Assembly: GCA_910574455.1 (NCBI GenBank)
Contig: CAJSYZ010000005.1
Span: forward strand, 4,588,001 to 4,652,000
Reading direction: 5' to 3'
From: Trichaptum fuscoviolaceum
Lineage: Eukaryota; Basidiomycota; Agaricomycetes; Hymenochaetales; Trichaptaceae
DNA length: 64,000 bases
A program made the translations under genes and the position numbers. Positions 1 through 11,083 of this stretch are shown one piece after another. The notes below the pieces were generated by a model. The model worked only from the letters and a program-made list of their open reading frames with translations. It made no database searches and was not told the DNA's origin. Each line of letters begins with the position of its first letter. Position 1 is the first letter of the stretch.

Positions 1-1534
1 CAGGCCTACGATGGTCAGAGAAGCGGTCCGCCAAAGGATCCGCTCGACTGTCGAAGGGAACTCGGAATGCCATGCAGCACAGTGGATCAACCCAAATGCG
101 GCGCCTGCTAAGGCAGAGAAAATCAAAAGCGGCCTCGTTTCGGCATACTCGCTGTAGAACATCATCCACATGATCCACCGCATGTCAGTCTCATTGAAAA
201 GCAGTTCGAGCGCCGGTTTGTTGTCTATTTTGTCCTTGGCATCGCGATAACCTTCTAGGTGAGCGTACCAGACAGGATTTAGGATCTGGTTCATTGGGAG
301 GAACATGAGCAGGTACGGCAAGTAGAACAGCTTCGTGATGACAAGCTTAATCAAGTCGATGGCTCGGCGAAAGTGCGATTTTGTCGCCGGAGAACCTGAG
401 CTTTGTAGAGATTCGACCCCGGGACTAACGTCCTTCTGCGTACTGTGGCATATCAGATGACGTAGAACGCGGATCGCTCTCAGAAGCCTCTCTGGAATGG
501 ACGCTAGTGCTGAAAGCATTGCCTGCGCGGAGTCTCGGAGATAATTTCTCAGCCGGAACTCCTCTCCGGTGAATGTCCAGCTCTCCGCACTGCCTTCGTT
601 CCGCGACTCGTTCTCGTCATCTCTAGCATTCCTGGCCTCTACAAGCTGCCTCTCTACTTTCTTCGTGCGGATGACGATCGGACATCGGACATCGAGCGGC
701 TTGCTCCACCAGAAAAGGTACATGATGCTGTTGAGTCCGGCCAACGCCGCCGTCGTAAGCTCAATCTCAGTGATCGTCAGGTGCTGGTGTGCGCGTGCGA
801 TGAGCTGGATGATGAACCAGGTAATTTGCAGAAGAGCGACTCCTTTCGAGAGAGCATCGCCTTTGCTTCTGTCTTCGATTTCTTTCGCTGTCGTATCAGG
901 GAAGTCAATCAGTCGCTTCTTCAGTAGTTCCTGAAGGTCAAAGAAATCGATCATGCTTTCCTGCACGACGATCCCCTCCTTCTCTGTTTCATAGCGGTGC
1001 CAATACCAGACAGAGAATTCGTCGCCCTCTATGAAGTTCACTTTGAAGCCTCCCATCTGCAAGAAATGCGCATGTGTCATTGTCCATTGCATGCCTACTG
1101 AATTTGTTCAACTAAATCTATTACGAGCTGAAAATGAATAACATAATACATGATTTCGGTCGTGCTTTGTTTATCGTCTCCCTTATCATCACGGCGCCTC
1201 GCCACTGCTTGAATGCCCACATGATCATCACCTCCGGAGCGAGCAGGGCCAGACACATAAGGAAGATCCGACGCTTCAGTAGCGACCAGCTACTCTCCTC
1301 GAGGAATGGTACGTTCGGGTGCACAGATATCCATGTAACAGCAAACGTCGTCACCAGGCAGCTCCATACGATGTCCCAAACGGAGCGACCGGGGCAAGAA
1401 CAGTCGTTGGAACATTCGTCTCGCGTGAAGATCGGCGCATCGTAGGCCAGCGGGTCGGCGAAGGACGGGGCGACGGGTGCAGCACTCGTGCCGTAGTGTC
1501 GGGCGAGAAACAGGTATGCGAGAATGAGAAGCAT
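1..1534 (-). CDS. Multi-pass membrane protein, paralogue A (3' end outside the window)
   Basis: Exon 1 is 1150-1534, the intron is 1095-1149 (55 bp) and exon 2 runs from 1094 off the window edge. The start is the MLLILAYLF methionine, because a TATA box lies about 55 bp upstream and the frame is closed above it. The N-terminus looks like a signal peptide or anchor. A Cys cluster (C41, C45, C47) then precedes CPGRSVWDIVWSC and two hydrophobic segments (about 52-72 and 88-108). Exon 2 opens with the WTMTHAHFLQMGGF motif. The part seen is open and closest to copy E. The family occurs widely in Agaricomycetes as uncharacterised proteins. No enzymatic motif is visible, so no function is assigned. 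Confidence 0.8.
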
Positions 1535-1587
1535 GGTACGGGATGACAGGCAAGGGACAAGGTCTGAAGAGACGACAAGTGCGTGCC

Positions 1588-1593
1588 TTTATA
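1588..1593 (-). promoter_or_regulatory. TATA box of membrane-protein copy A
   Basis: TATAAA on the minus strand, about 55 bp upstream of the chosen ATG. The equivalent box is TATAAA in copy B (9627-9632) and TATATA in C (23608-23613), D (31901-31906) and E (39770-39775), at similar distances. In C-E an upstream in-frame ATG overlaps this box, which argues against that ATG as the start. Confidence 0.6.
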
Positions 1594-3980
1594 GCGTGAC
1601 CGAGACCAACAGCGTGTTTACTCACCGCGCACGATGCCCAAGCTCTTCCATTCATACCGCCCATCAACACGCGCCCATCGCGCTGATCACATACATCAGT
1701 AAACGCACAATTGTCCCTATTCTCGTGTGTGATGTTGAACGAGTACGTCCAGTTCATTCTTCACATTCGGATCTCCTATATAGTTGAAGATACTCAGAGC
1801 CAGTGTGGTTGGCCGCGCAAGGACACGCGGGATGAATGAGTAGGTGAGACGCCCGAGAATAGCAGAGGCCGTGTGCACAGGTTCTGTCCTCATGTTTGTG
1901 GTGATGAAGCGCTTCTCAGCGATTTAGTTGTGCACTAAGCATATCAACAGGGGGATCATTAGATGCCAAAAAGCATATGAGACGAAGGCAAAGAAGGCTC
2001 ACCAGCGAAACCGATAAGACAACAGGTTGGTCGCAGATATGATGACGCACGAGTGGGCCTCAGATGTTGATTACACTACATAGTCTTCCACTCATAGTTC
2101 CCACCCGCACAATCCCTCCAATCGATCATCCTGTCCAGCTCGGGCACATATTACCTTTGTATTGAACGTAAAGATCATATCAGTGGTCGTGGCAGTCCAG
2201 TAAAAGATGTCGGACACGCTTTTGAAAAAGTCACTTTAACTTAAAGGAGATTTCCTGATGCAGTGTGGCGTGGAAACTTCAAGTTGATGAAGCGCGCCCC
2301 GGACGTCTTCCTGTTATCTTCAGCATCGTCTTTCGTCCCGCTGCACATACTTCACCTTAGAACAGACACTATCGCATCCATAAGAATCCAGCTTCTATCT
2401 CGTATAGGGAAAGTGCTCACCTGTACTCCAACCTATCTTTCGCGTCACCTCAAATTCGTGCAGGCGTCTACTACCTCATGATACTGCATATCGGATAGAT
2501 GAAACTTGAAAGCTAATGCTCGAGAACTGCAAGTTACAGTAAGCCTAGAGCAAGAAATGTATGACTCAGTCAAATCCAAGCAAAGCAGCTGATCAGCTCA
2601 CCTCGTGAAATAAAGCCTGTAAGCTGACCTGAGGTGAAGGATTCTCTTTTTTTTGATCTTGCACTTGCTAAATCACTATCCACCTCGATAGACGCCGCGA
2701 TGTATCTGAAGACGAGTGGGCGGTCCCGATAGAAGCTTTCTATAGCTATGATCCAGGCTTGAGGTATCGCTAGAATGAATTCGAAGCATCGAGGGAGAAG
2801 ACAAGCGGAGGCTGGCGTTGCCGTGATAAGCAGTCAGGGGTGCGATTAGCAACTTGAAATGCCCTCGCCGAGATTGCAGTATCTTGCCAGACGAGGGTAG
2901 CATCTCGTTCCGAACCTTTCATATTGATTTTCTTCTGGTTCCCGAGAATCGGCTGATTTCATCCCCTCTTGCCTGTAACAAACCTTCGCAAATGCTTTAA
3001 CAGCTTGTTTGTTCGGACAGGGGGCTTGGAGTCAGTTATTCCCTCCCGAACTCAAATAACTCGCATCGAGCGCAAGATTGCCATGCTCGGTTTTATTCTT
3101 GTCCTGAATCCTCAACCGACACCAGGATTTTCTTTTGCCTTTGGCACATTTGCTGTCATCATCTTGGCGACATGAATGAAGCCCAGAGTGTATGCCTGAT
3201 GAAAGAATAAATTATCTCGGGCTTCTGGACGTCCGATTTGATTGGATTCAACTCACCCCTCGCGCTCCTGAACATGCCCTGCGATCACCTCTAGCGAGCT
3301 CATGCACGGCTGCCCTTGCCTGTGCGCGAGGGTCGTCCAATGGGCAACGGGCGATGGCATGTGCACTGTACCGCCCTCTCACTCATCGGCGTCCTGTGCA
3401 GGTAGAAGGGCTTGTCCAGCTGCTTCTGCTAGGCACGGCGATGGACTTTCGAATCACCCCAGCGTTCCCTCAGAGGAATGACGCTGGGTGGTCTACTTCC
3501 ACGGGCGTTCCGTCATGAACACATGGAAGTGCTTCGAGTAGAGCTTGCATCGACGGACATGAACAACCCGTAGCTGGGTCACCTCTGACGACCTCGTCCT
3601 TCGTATGCAGTAAACTACATCTTTGAAAGAGAAGCATATTTGTTACCTTGAAATGAGAAAAGGTGAGTCTATGTAGCTAAGATTGGTTTAGATGGACTGG
3701 CAATCGCTATCTCTTTCAACGACTTTTGACGGACTCTGCTTGTTGAAGGCACCTCCCCAGCTCTCTATGCAGAAAGCCGAACTGCTATTTGCCTTCGTCA
3801 GTCTACTCATTGACAGGTGAGTCCATCTGAAAATTTCTTTACTAGTCAAATTTCAGAACACTCTCATAGGAGCGATGTTGGTTTAGTATAGAGAGAATAC
3901 CTATACTTCCTGCTGCGTGAGAGGGGAAGGAAAGAGTGGTGACCGGTGTGGTTAGACGAGCCAAGTCGCGAAACCAAAAC

Positions 3981-4044
3981 GCTGTGCGTGACCTTGAGGC
4001 GCGTCGCGTCGCCCGTTAATGTGCCCACCGGCGGGCTTTAAATT
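3981..4044 (+). promoter_or_regulatory. Conserved promoter block of zinc-finger copy 1
   Basis: A block about 60 bp long, conserved before all four zinc-finger genes (also 12961-13017, 26396-26456, 34231-34296). In order it has a CCTTGAGGCGCG element, a GCGTCGC repeat, TTAATGTG, the near-palindrome GCCCACCGGCGGGC and a TTTAAA box. It ends about 140 bp before the ATG. It stands out from the AT-richer, more diverged flanks, so it is probably the core promoter. The bound factor is not known. Confidence 0.55.
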
Positions 4045-4184
4045 GTAATGTGGAAACACATACCTGTCCTCCACTTACCACAACCATCGCACCAATTCTT
4101 CTTCCCTCCCTCTTCAAGCTCGTCTTCCTCAACAATCAGGCTTACATTTACAAATATCTTCTCAACATCAACCTTTCTTAAATC

Positions 4185-5777
4185 ATGGACGACAAGCTCA
4201 CAGAACAGTATTGGCGTACGTTCGATGATGATAGGCTTTCATGCACGGGACTCGATCCTCGAGTACCTCTTCAACCGGTTTGTCCTCATCTCCTTTTTAT
4301 ACCTTCCTTCATTCTGAAGTACCTCTTCACCGACCAAGATGCAAATTGGACGAGGCAGATCAGATTTATGTGCGGCCACAACACCTTACCACACTGATGA
4401 AGACGGTCACAGGCCAACCACTCCTCAACAATGGCTACAAAGGACTCTTCCTCGAGCTCACTTTTCCACAACACACCTCGCCAGTATGGACCAGGGCGTG
4501 TTGGAGTAGATCCAAGCGTTGGCTACGAGGACAACGAAGGCCACGTTCGTGCAGGCACAGGCGCAGACGGGAATGTCATGTTCGAGGGATCAGAAGGCGT
4601 GTACGCCCACAACTGTGAGTTCTTGCAGTAGCTCAAGTATTGTAGACAACTGACGTGTTTCTCGGACAGACCAACCAGTGCAACAAGGACTGGCATATAC
4701 AATGACCCAGAGCGGCGAGACGATGGCGAACATTTTTGGCCCAACAGCTAGCATCGACTTCCCTTTTGATTTCGAACGAGGACAATTTTTCACTCCGTCC
4801 GAGATACAGTACACTGCGAACATGCAGAGTTTCAATGGGGAAGGACTCTCAGCTCGCCTGTCCTCCAGTCAGGAACTGGCCAATTGTTTAACTCCTACTG
4901 AAGACCAGCTGCCTGCCCTGCCCACACCAACGTCGATTCCACGCGGCCTCGAGTCCTACTTGGATCTACCCGCGAGTCATGCGACTGGCTTCTGCAGCGA
5001 AGGAGACTTCGATGGATCAACTAGTCAGCAGAACTATCCAACACCGGCGCATAGCCCGGGAGGTTCTTCAGCTTCAATTGGCCAGTTGATGTTTCGGACC
5101 CCTACGGTTCGCAGCTCCCGACGCCCTCACCAAGCGCTCACAGTCATGCATCTTTACGTTCTGATTCTCCCTCATTTCCTACAGTTCGCCCCGAATATAC
5201 TGGTGTGAGCTATCCTGGAACTGCGGTGCAGCTCGCGGCGGTACCTTTTGTGAACGATCCCTACCCATACCCGCAGTCGGTCGCGTACGGCCCATCGCAA
5301 GCAGGATTTAGCACCTTGTCTCTCCCTACGCTTCAACAAGCACCCTCATCTGCGCAAGGCGTAGTGTCCCGGAAGAGGGGCACGGAAACGCGAGATACTG
5401 CATCGCTGCCCGCACCAGCTGCAAAGAAGGGGGGTAATGGGAAGGGACCAGGACGTATCCCGAAGCCCAAGGCCTTCAAATGTGAAGTTGAGGGTTGTGA
5501 TGCTACCTTTGAATCCGAAGGATCCCGTAACAGACATGAAAAGAGTCACGATCGTTCCAGTCGACTCCTTTGTCCCAATGCAGGATGTACGAAGCCGGGA
5601 AAAGGGGGACCATCAACATTTCGAGACATTTCCGATCTCGTCCGGCATGTCTACAACCCCAAATCGGTGTGCAGGAAGAAAGCGCCCAGACTGCCCGCAA
5701 AACGGACAAAGAAGAACAGGGAAAGAGTGAAAAGCGTGTTGTTGAAGTTGAGTGAGGAAAGGAAACGGAAACTTTAA
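4185..5777 (+). pseudogene. C2H2 zinc-finger protein, copy 1 (frameshifted)
   Basis: Exon 1 starts at 4185 (MDDKLTEQYWR). The intron is 4615-4669 (GTGAGT...CAG) and exon 2 runs to 5777. The C-terminal half has a Ser/Pro-rich segment, a basic KKGGNGKGPGRIPKPK stretch and two zinc-binding units. The first is a C-X4-C-X12-H-X3-H finger beginning FKCEVEGC; the second is Cys/His-rich, beginning CPNAGC. Both are intact here. Compared with copies 3 and 4, exon 1 has a +2 shift near 4285 and a further 1-nt difference near 4425, and exon 2 has a net 5-nt difference near 5065-5095, so the frame is lost repeatedly. An intron cannot explain the exon 2 shift, because the only GT-AG pair there is about 27 bp apart. 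Role inferred: DNA-binding regulator, now decayed. Confidence 0.75.
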
Positions 5778-7781
5778 CCGCACAGCAGTTGTAACATTTG
5801 AGCTGTAGTAATGGTTGTTACATCACGGAGGTATGTACTTTATTGCACTAGAATTGTACTACATTTGGATTATGTATGAATATGTAGAATGGGCGACATT
5901 GGCAAATCGGATACACTTTTGATTATAGTCAGAGTACTTCATTCATGGAATGTAAGGCATTTAATAAACAAAGTTTGTGTTCATTTTCTCGGAGTTGCGG
6001 ATAGTGATACATAATGATGAGCCGAACAGGCAAGACATAGAGTTATATGTTGTGGTAATCTATCTCTATGCTGCTGACTCCGGAGCTTTGAAGGTTGCAA
6101 AGGGGAGCAGGAACAAAGTGAGGCAGCTTAGAGATAACAAAGAATCTGTTCTCATTGCTTGTCTAAAGCAACTCCCATAGAATTCCTCATCATTATGATA
6201 TGCTGCAGGTTCAAATTGCGGTTAGGTCTGGGGACGCTAGCATTGGGCAAATGTATCCCGCTAGGTGCCGAGGCTTCCATTGCCGTATCATCTCACTGTC
6301 ATGAGTCATGCCGGCGGTGCTTTGGGTGTGCCGGGCAGACGGCAGGTTGGAGAGATCGGCCCCATGCTTCAGGCCCACGCGTTACCGCCATCTGTCACTT
6401 GTAGCATGTACTGGTGCGTGTGTGAGGGTGTCCATGTGGGCGATGGTGGACTATTCCAAGTTTGGGCTGCTGCGTTCTGGCAACTCAACCTGAGTGACAG
6501 TGGCATCACGGCGGGAACGTCATGTCAGTGAAGTGCAAGTTGATCCTCTTCACTTCCACCGTCCATTCTATTTTGTCCCTAACGCATTGTCCTCCGAGTC
6601 TGTCACTCAAGCCAAGTCATGCAAGAACTCCGCTGTGTAGATATTTGTCAGACATTAACATTTCAACCGTCGCTTATGCATGTGGCCACCACGTGAATTC
6701 AAAGGAGTTTGACGTCAACACATTTCCGTGAGGAGCGAGGATGGATGTAGCCAACACATTGGTTGGTGTGAGTGGAATTGAGTGTAAGTAGCTTCAAGAT
6801 GCTCACTGCTGTGGGCGACTGATGTGATAACCGGATAGACCAAGGACTGGCGTATCCAGCAGCCCAAAACTAAGTGATGGTGGACCAGCCGCAACTCACA
6901 TTTCATCTGTATCTCGCCAAGTAACAAGAACATGATTACTTGGTCCGTTGCCATGGAGATGAGCAAGAAACCGAGAATGGGCCTCGAGGGTCTCTCAAAT
7001 GAAGGAGCCGGACGTTGCAGGAAAATCATACCTACATATATCGTTTCTATGCTTCCCCAAATCAACGAGACATGAATTGCGGCTCTGACTGTTAGGCTTT
7101 CTACTGCTTTTTCGACAATGCAAGGAGCTTAGAGTCTGTTCTGGCTACTGTCACGTCGAAGCCTCCTAACACCGGGCCTTCGGTAACACAATGCAGCCCT
7201 TGCCAGACATACTGTCTTGATGTGGCTTCCGGGTCCTTTTGCATGGCCTTTTTTTTTGGTGCCAGCCGCTTCACTGCACCTGCTTTTGCGCTCGTTGTGA
7301 GTCCCCTGGCTTGATGGGTTCTATACTACATTTATCGTAGGTCGTCATGTCTTCCTCAAGGGCAAAAATATACTGCTCATTGCCTATATGTAGTTCCAAG
7401 ATCTGGACTGTCCTACAACGAGTGCAAGATTTATTTATTATCCTTTCTGTGAATGGAATTGACAGTGTAGGTAAGTGGTTCGTAGATGCCTCGTAGAAGT
7501 TTGGGTTTATGGTTGCGTTCGGTGAGTATAAGGGGTGTTGGCATCAACCCTTCACTCGCATACGCAAAGTTTTTATATGAGCTAATATCCTGATAACATC
7601 TATTCAGATTTTGATGGAGTCGGTGGAGAGCTGTCACCAAAGAAAACAATCTTCCTCATGGCTGAAGGTGAAATATAACTTTGCATACAATAGTTTCTAC
7701 AAGAGTCTACACATAACAACCAGGGTGCCGGACGCCGCAAATGCGCCAAAACAAGATGGGTGGGGTACAAGACAGCAATAA
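5778..7781. other. Convergent intergenic spacer, unit 1
   Basis: Lies between the 3' ends of zinc-finger copy 1 and membrane copy B. It contains a GC-rich block (about 6295-6420) that recurs at about 20630-20770, 28780-28930 and 36450-36600, and a degenerate minus-strand exon pair (about 6830-7120). Open frames over the GC-rich block are not shared by all units. Nothing else was recognised. Confidence 0.5.
6830..7120 (-). pseudogene. Conserved minus-strand exon pair, unit 1 (degenerate, unknown product)
   Basis: Minus-strand translation gives a hydrophobic stretch ending SLIWGSIETIYVG, a possible donor GTAGGTATG, and then a second segment resembling 'EILKAHPxFLAQLHxxGP...TWRDKDEMWVAAGPPSL', which is shared with units 2-4. 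In this copy the Trp of DEMW is a stop (TGA), and a second stop lies upstream of the hydrophobic stretch. Start, splice sites and function are unresolved. Confidence 0.35.
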
Positions 7782-9570
7782 TCAAATGTGCGGTATGAAT
7801 TTTGTCCAAACAACTGTCTCGAACGCAGAGGGAGGAAGGCGACGAAGTGACAGGAGGGCGAGAATGAGGAGGGAAAGGCGGGCGACAGGATATATAATGG
7901 CAGGAAGTGTTTCCACGGTTTTCTTAATGCGCGTCCAGTAGATTTTCTCAGGAGTTCCGGTAGGATAGTCTGACCATTTATCATAGACAAATCGAGTGTA
8001 GACAGGAGCAGCTGCGATGATGAGAAGACACAGGCCTACGATGGACAGAGAAGCCGTCCGCCACAGAATCCGCTCGACCTGCGAAGGGAACTCGAAGTGC
8101 CATGCAGCACAGTGGATCGACCCAAATGCGGCACCTGCTAGGGCAGAGAAGATCAAAAGCGGCCTTGTTTCGGCGTACTCGCTGCAGAACATCATCATCA
8201 TGATGCACTGCATGTCACCCTCATCGAAGAGCTGTTCGAGCGCCGGTTTGTTGTGCATTTTGTCCTTCGCATCGCTATACCCATCCCGTTTAAAGTACCA
8301 GCCAGGGTAAAGGATTTGCTCTATTGGGAGGAACATGAGCAGGTACGGCAAGTAGAACAGCATTGTGATGACAAGTTTGCAGGTCGTCCAAATCGAGTTG
8401 ATGGCTCGGCGAAACCGCGATCTCGGCGCCGGAGAACCTGAGCTTTGTATAGGTCCGACCTCGAGATTAGCATCCTTCTGCCTTCGGTGGCAAATCTGAT
8501 GACGTAGAGCGCGGATCGTATCCAGAAGCCACTCTGGAATGGACGATAGTACCGGGATGATTGACCGCGCGGAGTCTCGGAGATAATCTCGCAACCGGAA
8601 CTCGCTTTCGGCGAATTTCCAGCTCTCCGCACTGGGGCCTTCGTTCTGCGACTCATTCCTAGCCCCCCTTGCCTCTGCAAGCTGCTTTTCCAACCTCTTC
8701 GTGCGGATGACGATCGGACATCGGACATCGTGCGGCTTGCTCCACCAGAAAAGATACATGATGCTGTTCAGTCCGGCCAACGCAGCTGTCGTAAGCTCGA
8801 TCTCCGTGATCGTCAGGTGCTGATGTGCGCGTGCGATGAGCTGGATGATGAACCACGTAATTTGCAGTAGAGCGACTCCTTTCGAGAGAGCATCGCCTTT
8901 GCTTCGGTCTTCGATTTCTTTCGCTGTCGTCTCCGGGAAATCAATCAGTCGCGTCTTCAGTAGTTGCTGAAGTTCGCCGGAATCGATCATGCTTTCCTTC
9001 ACCACGACACCCTCCTTCTCTGTTTCATACCGGCACCCAAACCAGCCGTCGAAGTCGTCGTCCTCTATGTAGTTCAGTTTGAAGCCTCCCATCTGCAAAA
9101 AATGCGCATGTGTCATTGTCCATTGCATGCCTACTGAATTTGTTCAACCAAATCTCTTACAACCTGAGAACGAATAAAATAATACATGATTTCGGTCGTG
9201 CTTTGTTTATCGTCTCTCTAATCTTCACGGCGCCTCGCCACTGCTTGAATGCCCACAGGATCATCACCTCTGGCGCGAGAAGGGCCAAGCACATGAGGAA
9301 AATCCGACGCTTCAAAAGCGACCAGCTACTCTCCTCGAGGAATGGCACGTTCGGGTGCACAGATATCCATGTCACAGCAAACGTCGTCGCAAGACAGCTC
9401 CATACGATGTCCCACACGGAGCGACCGGGGCAAGAACAGTCGTTGGAGCATTCGTCTCGCGTGAAGATCGGCGCATCGTAGGCCAGCGGGTCGGCGAAGG
9501 ACGGAGCGACGGGTACAGCACTCGTGCCATAAAATCGAGTGAGGAATAAGTAGGCGAGAATGAGGAGCAT
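7782..9570 (-). CDS. Multi-pass membrane protein, paralogue B
   Basis: Exon 1 is 9186-9570, the intron is 9131-9185 (GTATTA...TAG) and exon 2 is 7782-9130, giving 577 residues with no interruption. The product has an N-terminal signal-like segment, the Cys cluster with CPGRSVWDIVWSC, two hydrophobic segments in exon 1 and about five in exon 2. Two of these lie around residues 210-260 and three near the C-terminus (ETRPLLIFSALAGAAFG..., IVGLCLLIIAAAPVYTRF, IIYPVARLSLLILALLSL). Four short patches differ strongly from the other paralogues: after MGGF, before the CDxFxEDDM-like loop, around QCIMMMMFCSEY, and after YDKW. A Tc1 transposon lies 173 bp upstream of the ATG and may affect expression. 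Unknown family; surface role inferred only. Confidence 0.85.
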
Positions 9571-9626
9571 GGTGCGGGATGGCAGGCGGGGGACAAAGTC
9601 TGAAGAGGCGACGAATGTTTGCCTAC

Positions 9627-9632
9627 TTTATA
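9627..9632 (-). promoter_or_regulatory. TATA box of membrane-protein copy B
   Basis: TATAAA on the minus strand about 57 bp upstream of the ATG at 9570, in the same position as in the other paralogues. The Tc1 insertion at 9744 leaves this core box in place but separates it from the rest of the upstream spacer. Confidence 0.55.
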
Positions 9633-9743
9633 GCATGTACGAGGCCAACAGCGTGTTTACTCACCGAACACGATACCTCAGCACTTCCATTCATACCGCC
9701 CATCAACACAGCAACCATCGAATATCTCGGCGCTAATCACATA

Positions 9744-11083
9744 CAACCGGTTACAAAAAGTGACCGTGATGTCACGCTGTCACACATATTTTTTCGCTCT
9801 TTCTTCGCGTTGCGGCTCGCATTGCTCTGCAAACTGAAAACAAATGAATGACATTATTATACCAGTATAAAAAGGAGTGTGCTAGGTTCCAAATGAGAAG
9901 AAAATGACATAGATTTAAAACCGGGTGTTTCCACCATGTGCAGCAATAACAGATTGGACCCTTTGAGGCATAGACCTCACATACTTGTTAATGTCTTCCA
10001 ATGAAAGAGAATTCCATACTTCCACCACTGCACGTTTGAGCTCCTCAACACTTGTGGGAGTGTGTGGTAGGGCCCTTATCCTCCGCTTAAGTTCCCACCA
10101 TATGTTTTCCATTGGATTCATGTCAGGTGACGAAGGAGGGTGTGCAAAAGTCTTGATTCCATGTCGATTAAGCCAGTTCATTGTTGATTTGCTTGTGTGG
10201 CACCGGGCATTATCTTGTTGAAAGAAGATCAGACCCCGCTCTACTGACTTCTCTGTATAATAGTCCAGAAGCTTTCCATTGAGAACTTGTTCTTGATATC
10301 GATCCGAATTCATTCCGCCACCTTTTCCACCAGGAAAATCAAGCACAATTAATGGGCCCTTGCTATCCAACATAGCACATGCCCATACCATGACCTTGAC
10401 AGACGACTGCTCAAATGTTGGAGCAGAGCATTCCTCAAGATCAGCTTCATCTGGCCTGCGGGAGACATAAATTGATCCAGGGTTGCCACCAATGTGCACA
10501 TAGCACTCGTCTGACCAGATAATTTTGCTGAATTGCTCCATGGTCCATTGGGCAATTGGCTTTGCCCATGCTGCGCGTTGTTGCTTGTGGGCCCGAGAAA
10601 GGTAAGGCACTCGACGCCCTTTGCGCCGATGGAATCCTTCGCTGGCTAACACATTCCGAATGGTTGAGGTCGACAGTTGCGGTGATAACAGCTTCGCAAC
10701 TTCGCGCAGCGGGAGGCGACGGTTTTTTTTCACAATGCGCACAAGACGACGGCGAACATGAGGGGTGGCTTTCGGCGGACGGCCAGATTGTGGCGCGTTG
10801 TGCGTCGAACCCGTTGCGACAAACTTTTTCCAGATGTCGTTCACCGTCGACCACGGGATTCCAAATTTGGCAGAAACTTCTGATATTTTTGCACCGGCCA
10901 TAATAGCTCCAACAATGCGGTTTTTTGTTGGAGAGTCATATTGAGATCGTGAAGAATTAGTTCTAGGCATTAAGAGAGTATTATAGAAGACGTAGTAATT
11001 GTACAGAACGAAAACATTGAACACGAAGATTTTTTGCGCTTGATTACATAATACAAATCACGGTTACTTTTTGTAACCGGTTG
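9744..11083 (-). mobile_element. Tc1/mariner DNA transposon (1340 bp, apparently intact)
   Basis: Terminal inverted repeats of 27 bp (9744-9770 and 11057-11083) begin CAACCGGTTACAAAAAGT and match at 26 of 27 positions. TA dinucleotides flank the element (9742-9743 and 11084-11085), the standard Tc1 target duplication. One uninterrupted transposase gene lies inside. It interrupts the upstream spacer of membrane copy B; the other units have no element there. Confidence 0.95.
9915..10970 (-). CDS. Tc1-family DDE transposase
   Basis: About 351 residues from the methionine of MPRTNSSRSQYDSPTK. A methionine 18 codons upstream exists, but its extension is Tyr/Phe-rich and untypical. The N-terminus holds a helix-turn-helix (IVGAIMAGAKISEVSAKFG then STVNDIWKKF) followed by a second DNA-binding half beginning near RRRLVRIVKKNRRL. 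The catalytic triad is visible: D in IIWSDECY, D in FFQQDNARCH and E in DMNPMENIWWELKRR. The last two are separated by 34 residues, giving DD34E of the Tc1 group. It cuts and pastes the element by binding its inverted repeats. No stop or frameshift is present, so it could be active. Confidence 0.93.
   Translation of the reverse strand: MPRTNSSRSQYDSPTKNRIVGAIMAGAKISEVSAKFGIPWSTVNDIWKKFVATGSTHNAPQSGRPPKATPHVRRRLVRIVKKNRRLPLREVAKLLSPQLSTSTIRNVLASEGFHRRKGRRVPYLSRAHKQQRAAWAKPIAQWTMEQFSKIIWSDECYVHIGGNPGSIYVSRRPDEADLEECSAPTFEQSSVKVMVWACAMLDSKGPLIVLDFPGGKGGGMNSDRYQEQVLNGKLLDYYTEKSVERGLIFFQQDNARCHTSKSTMNWLNRHGIKTFAHPPSSPDMNPMENIWWELKRRIRALPHTPTSVEELKRAVVEVWNSLSLEDINKYVRSMPQRVQSVIAAHGGNTRF

Larger units (their letters stand above)
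1535..4184. other. Divergent intergenic spacer, unit 1
   Basis: Shared 5' region of membrane copy A (leftwards) and zinc-finger copy 1 (rightwards). No open frame is conserved in all units. From about 1960 to 3650 it is almost identical to 32290-33980 in unit 4. From 1559 to about 1740 it is closest to unit 5 (39750-39910). It holds the TATA box of copy A and the GC-rich promoter block at 3981-4044. Confidence 0.6.

Noticed and set aside
2263..2481. ORF identical at 32599-32817
   Set aside because: Identity reflects the recently exchanged spacer between units 1 and 4. The ORF is not kept in units 2, 3 or 5.
5060..5100. An intron to explain the frame change in zinc-finger copy 1
   Set aside because: The only GT-AG pair there is about 27 bp apart, below workable intron size, and the other copies are continuous at that point.
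9110..9481. Plus-strand ORFs over membrane exon 1 (also 1134-1445, 23097-23468, 31522-31758, 39310-39627)
   Set aside because: They are antisense shadows of the conserved exon. Splice sites and a TATA box support only the minus strand.
7782..9570. Membrane genes as mating-type pheromone receptors
   Set aside because: The predicted span number is similar, but the motifs, Cys-rich N-terminus and spacing do not resemble Ste3-type receptors, and no CaaX pheromone precursor was found nearby.
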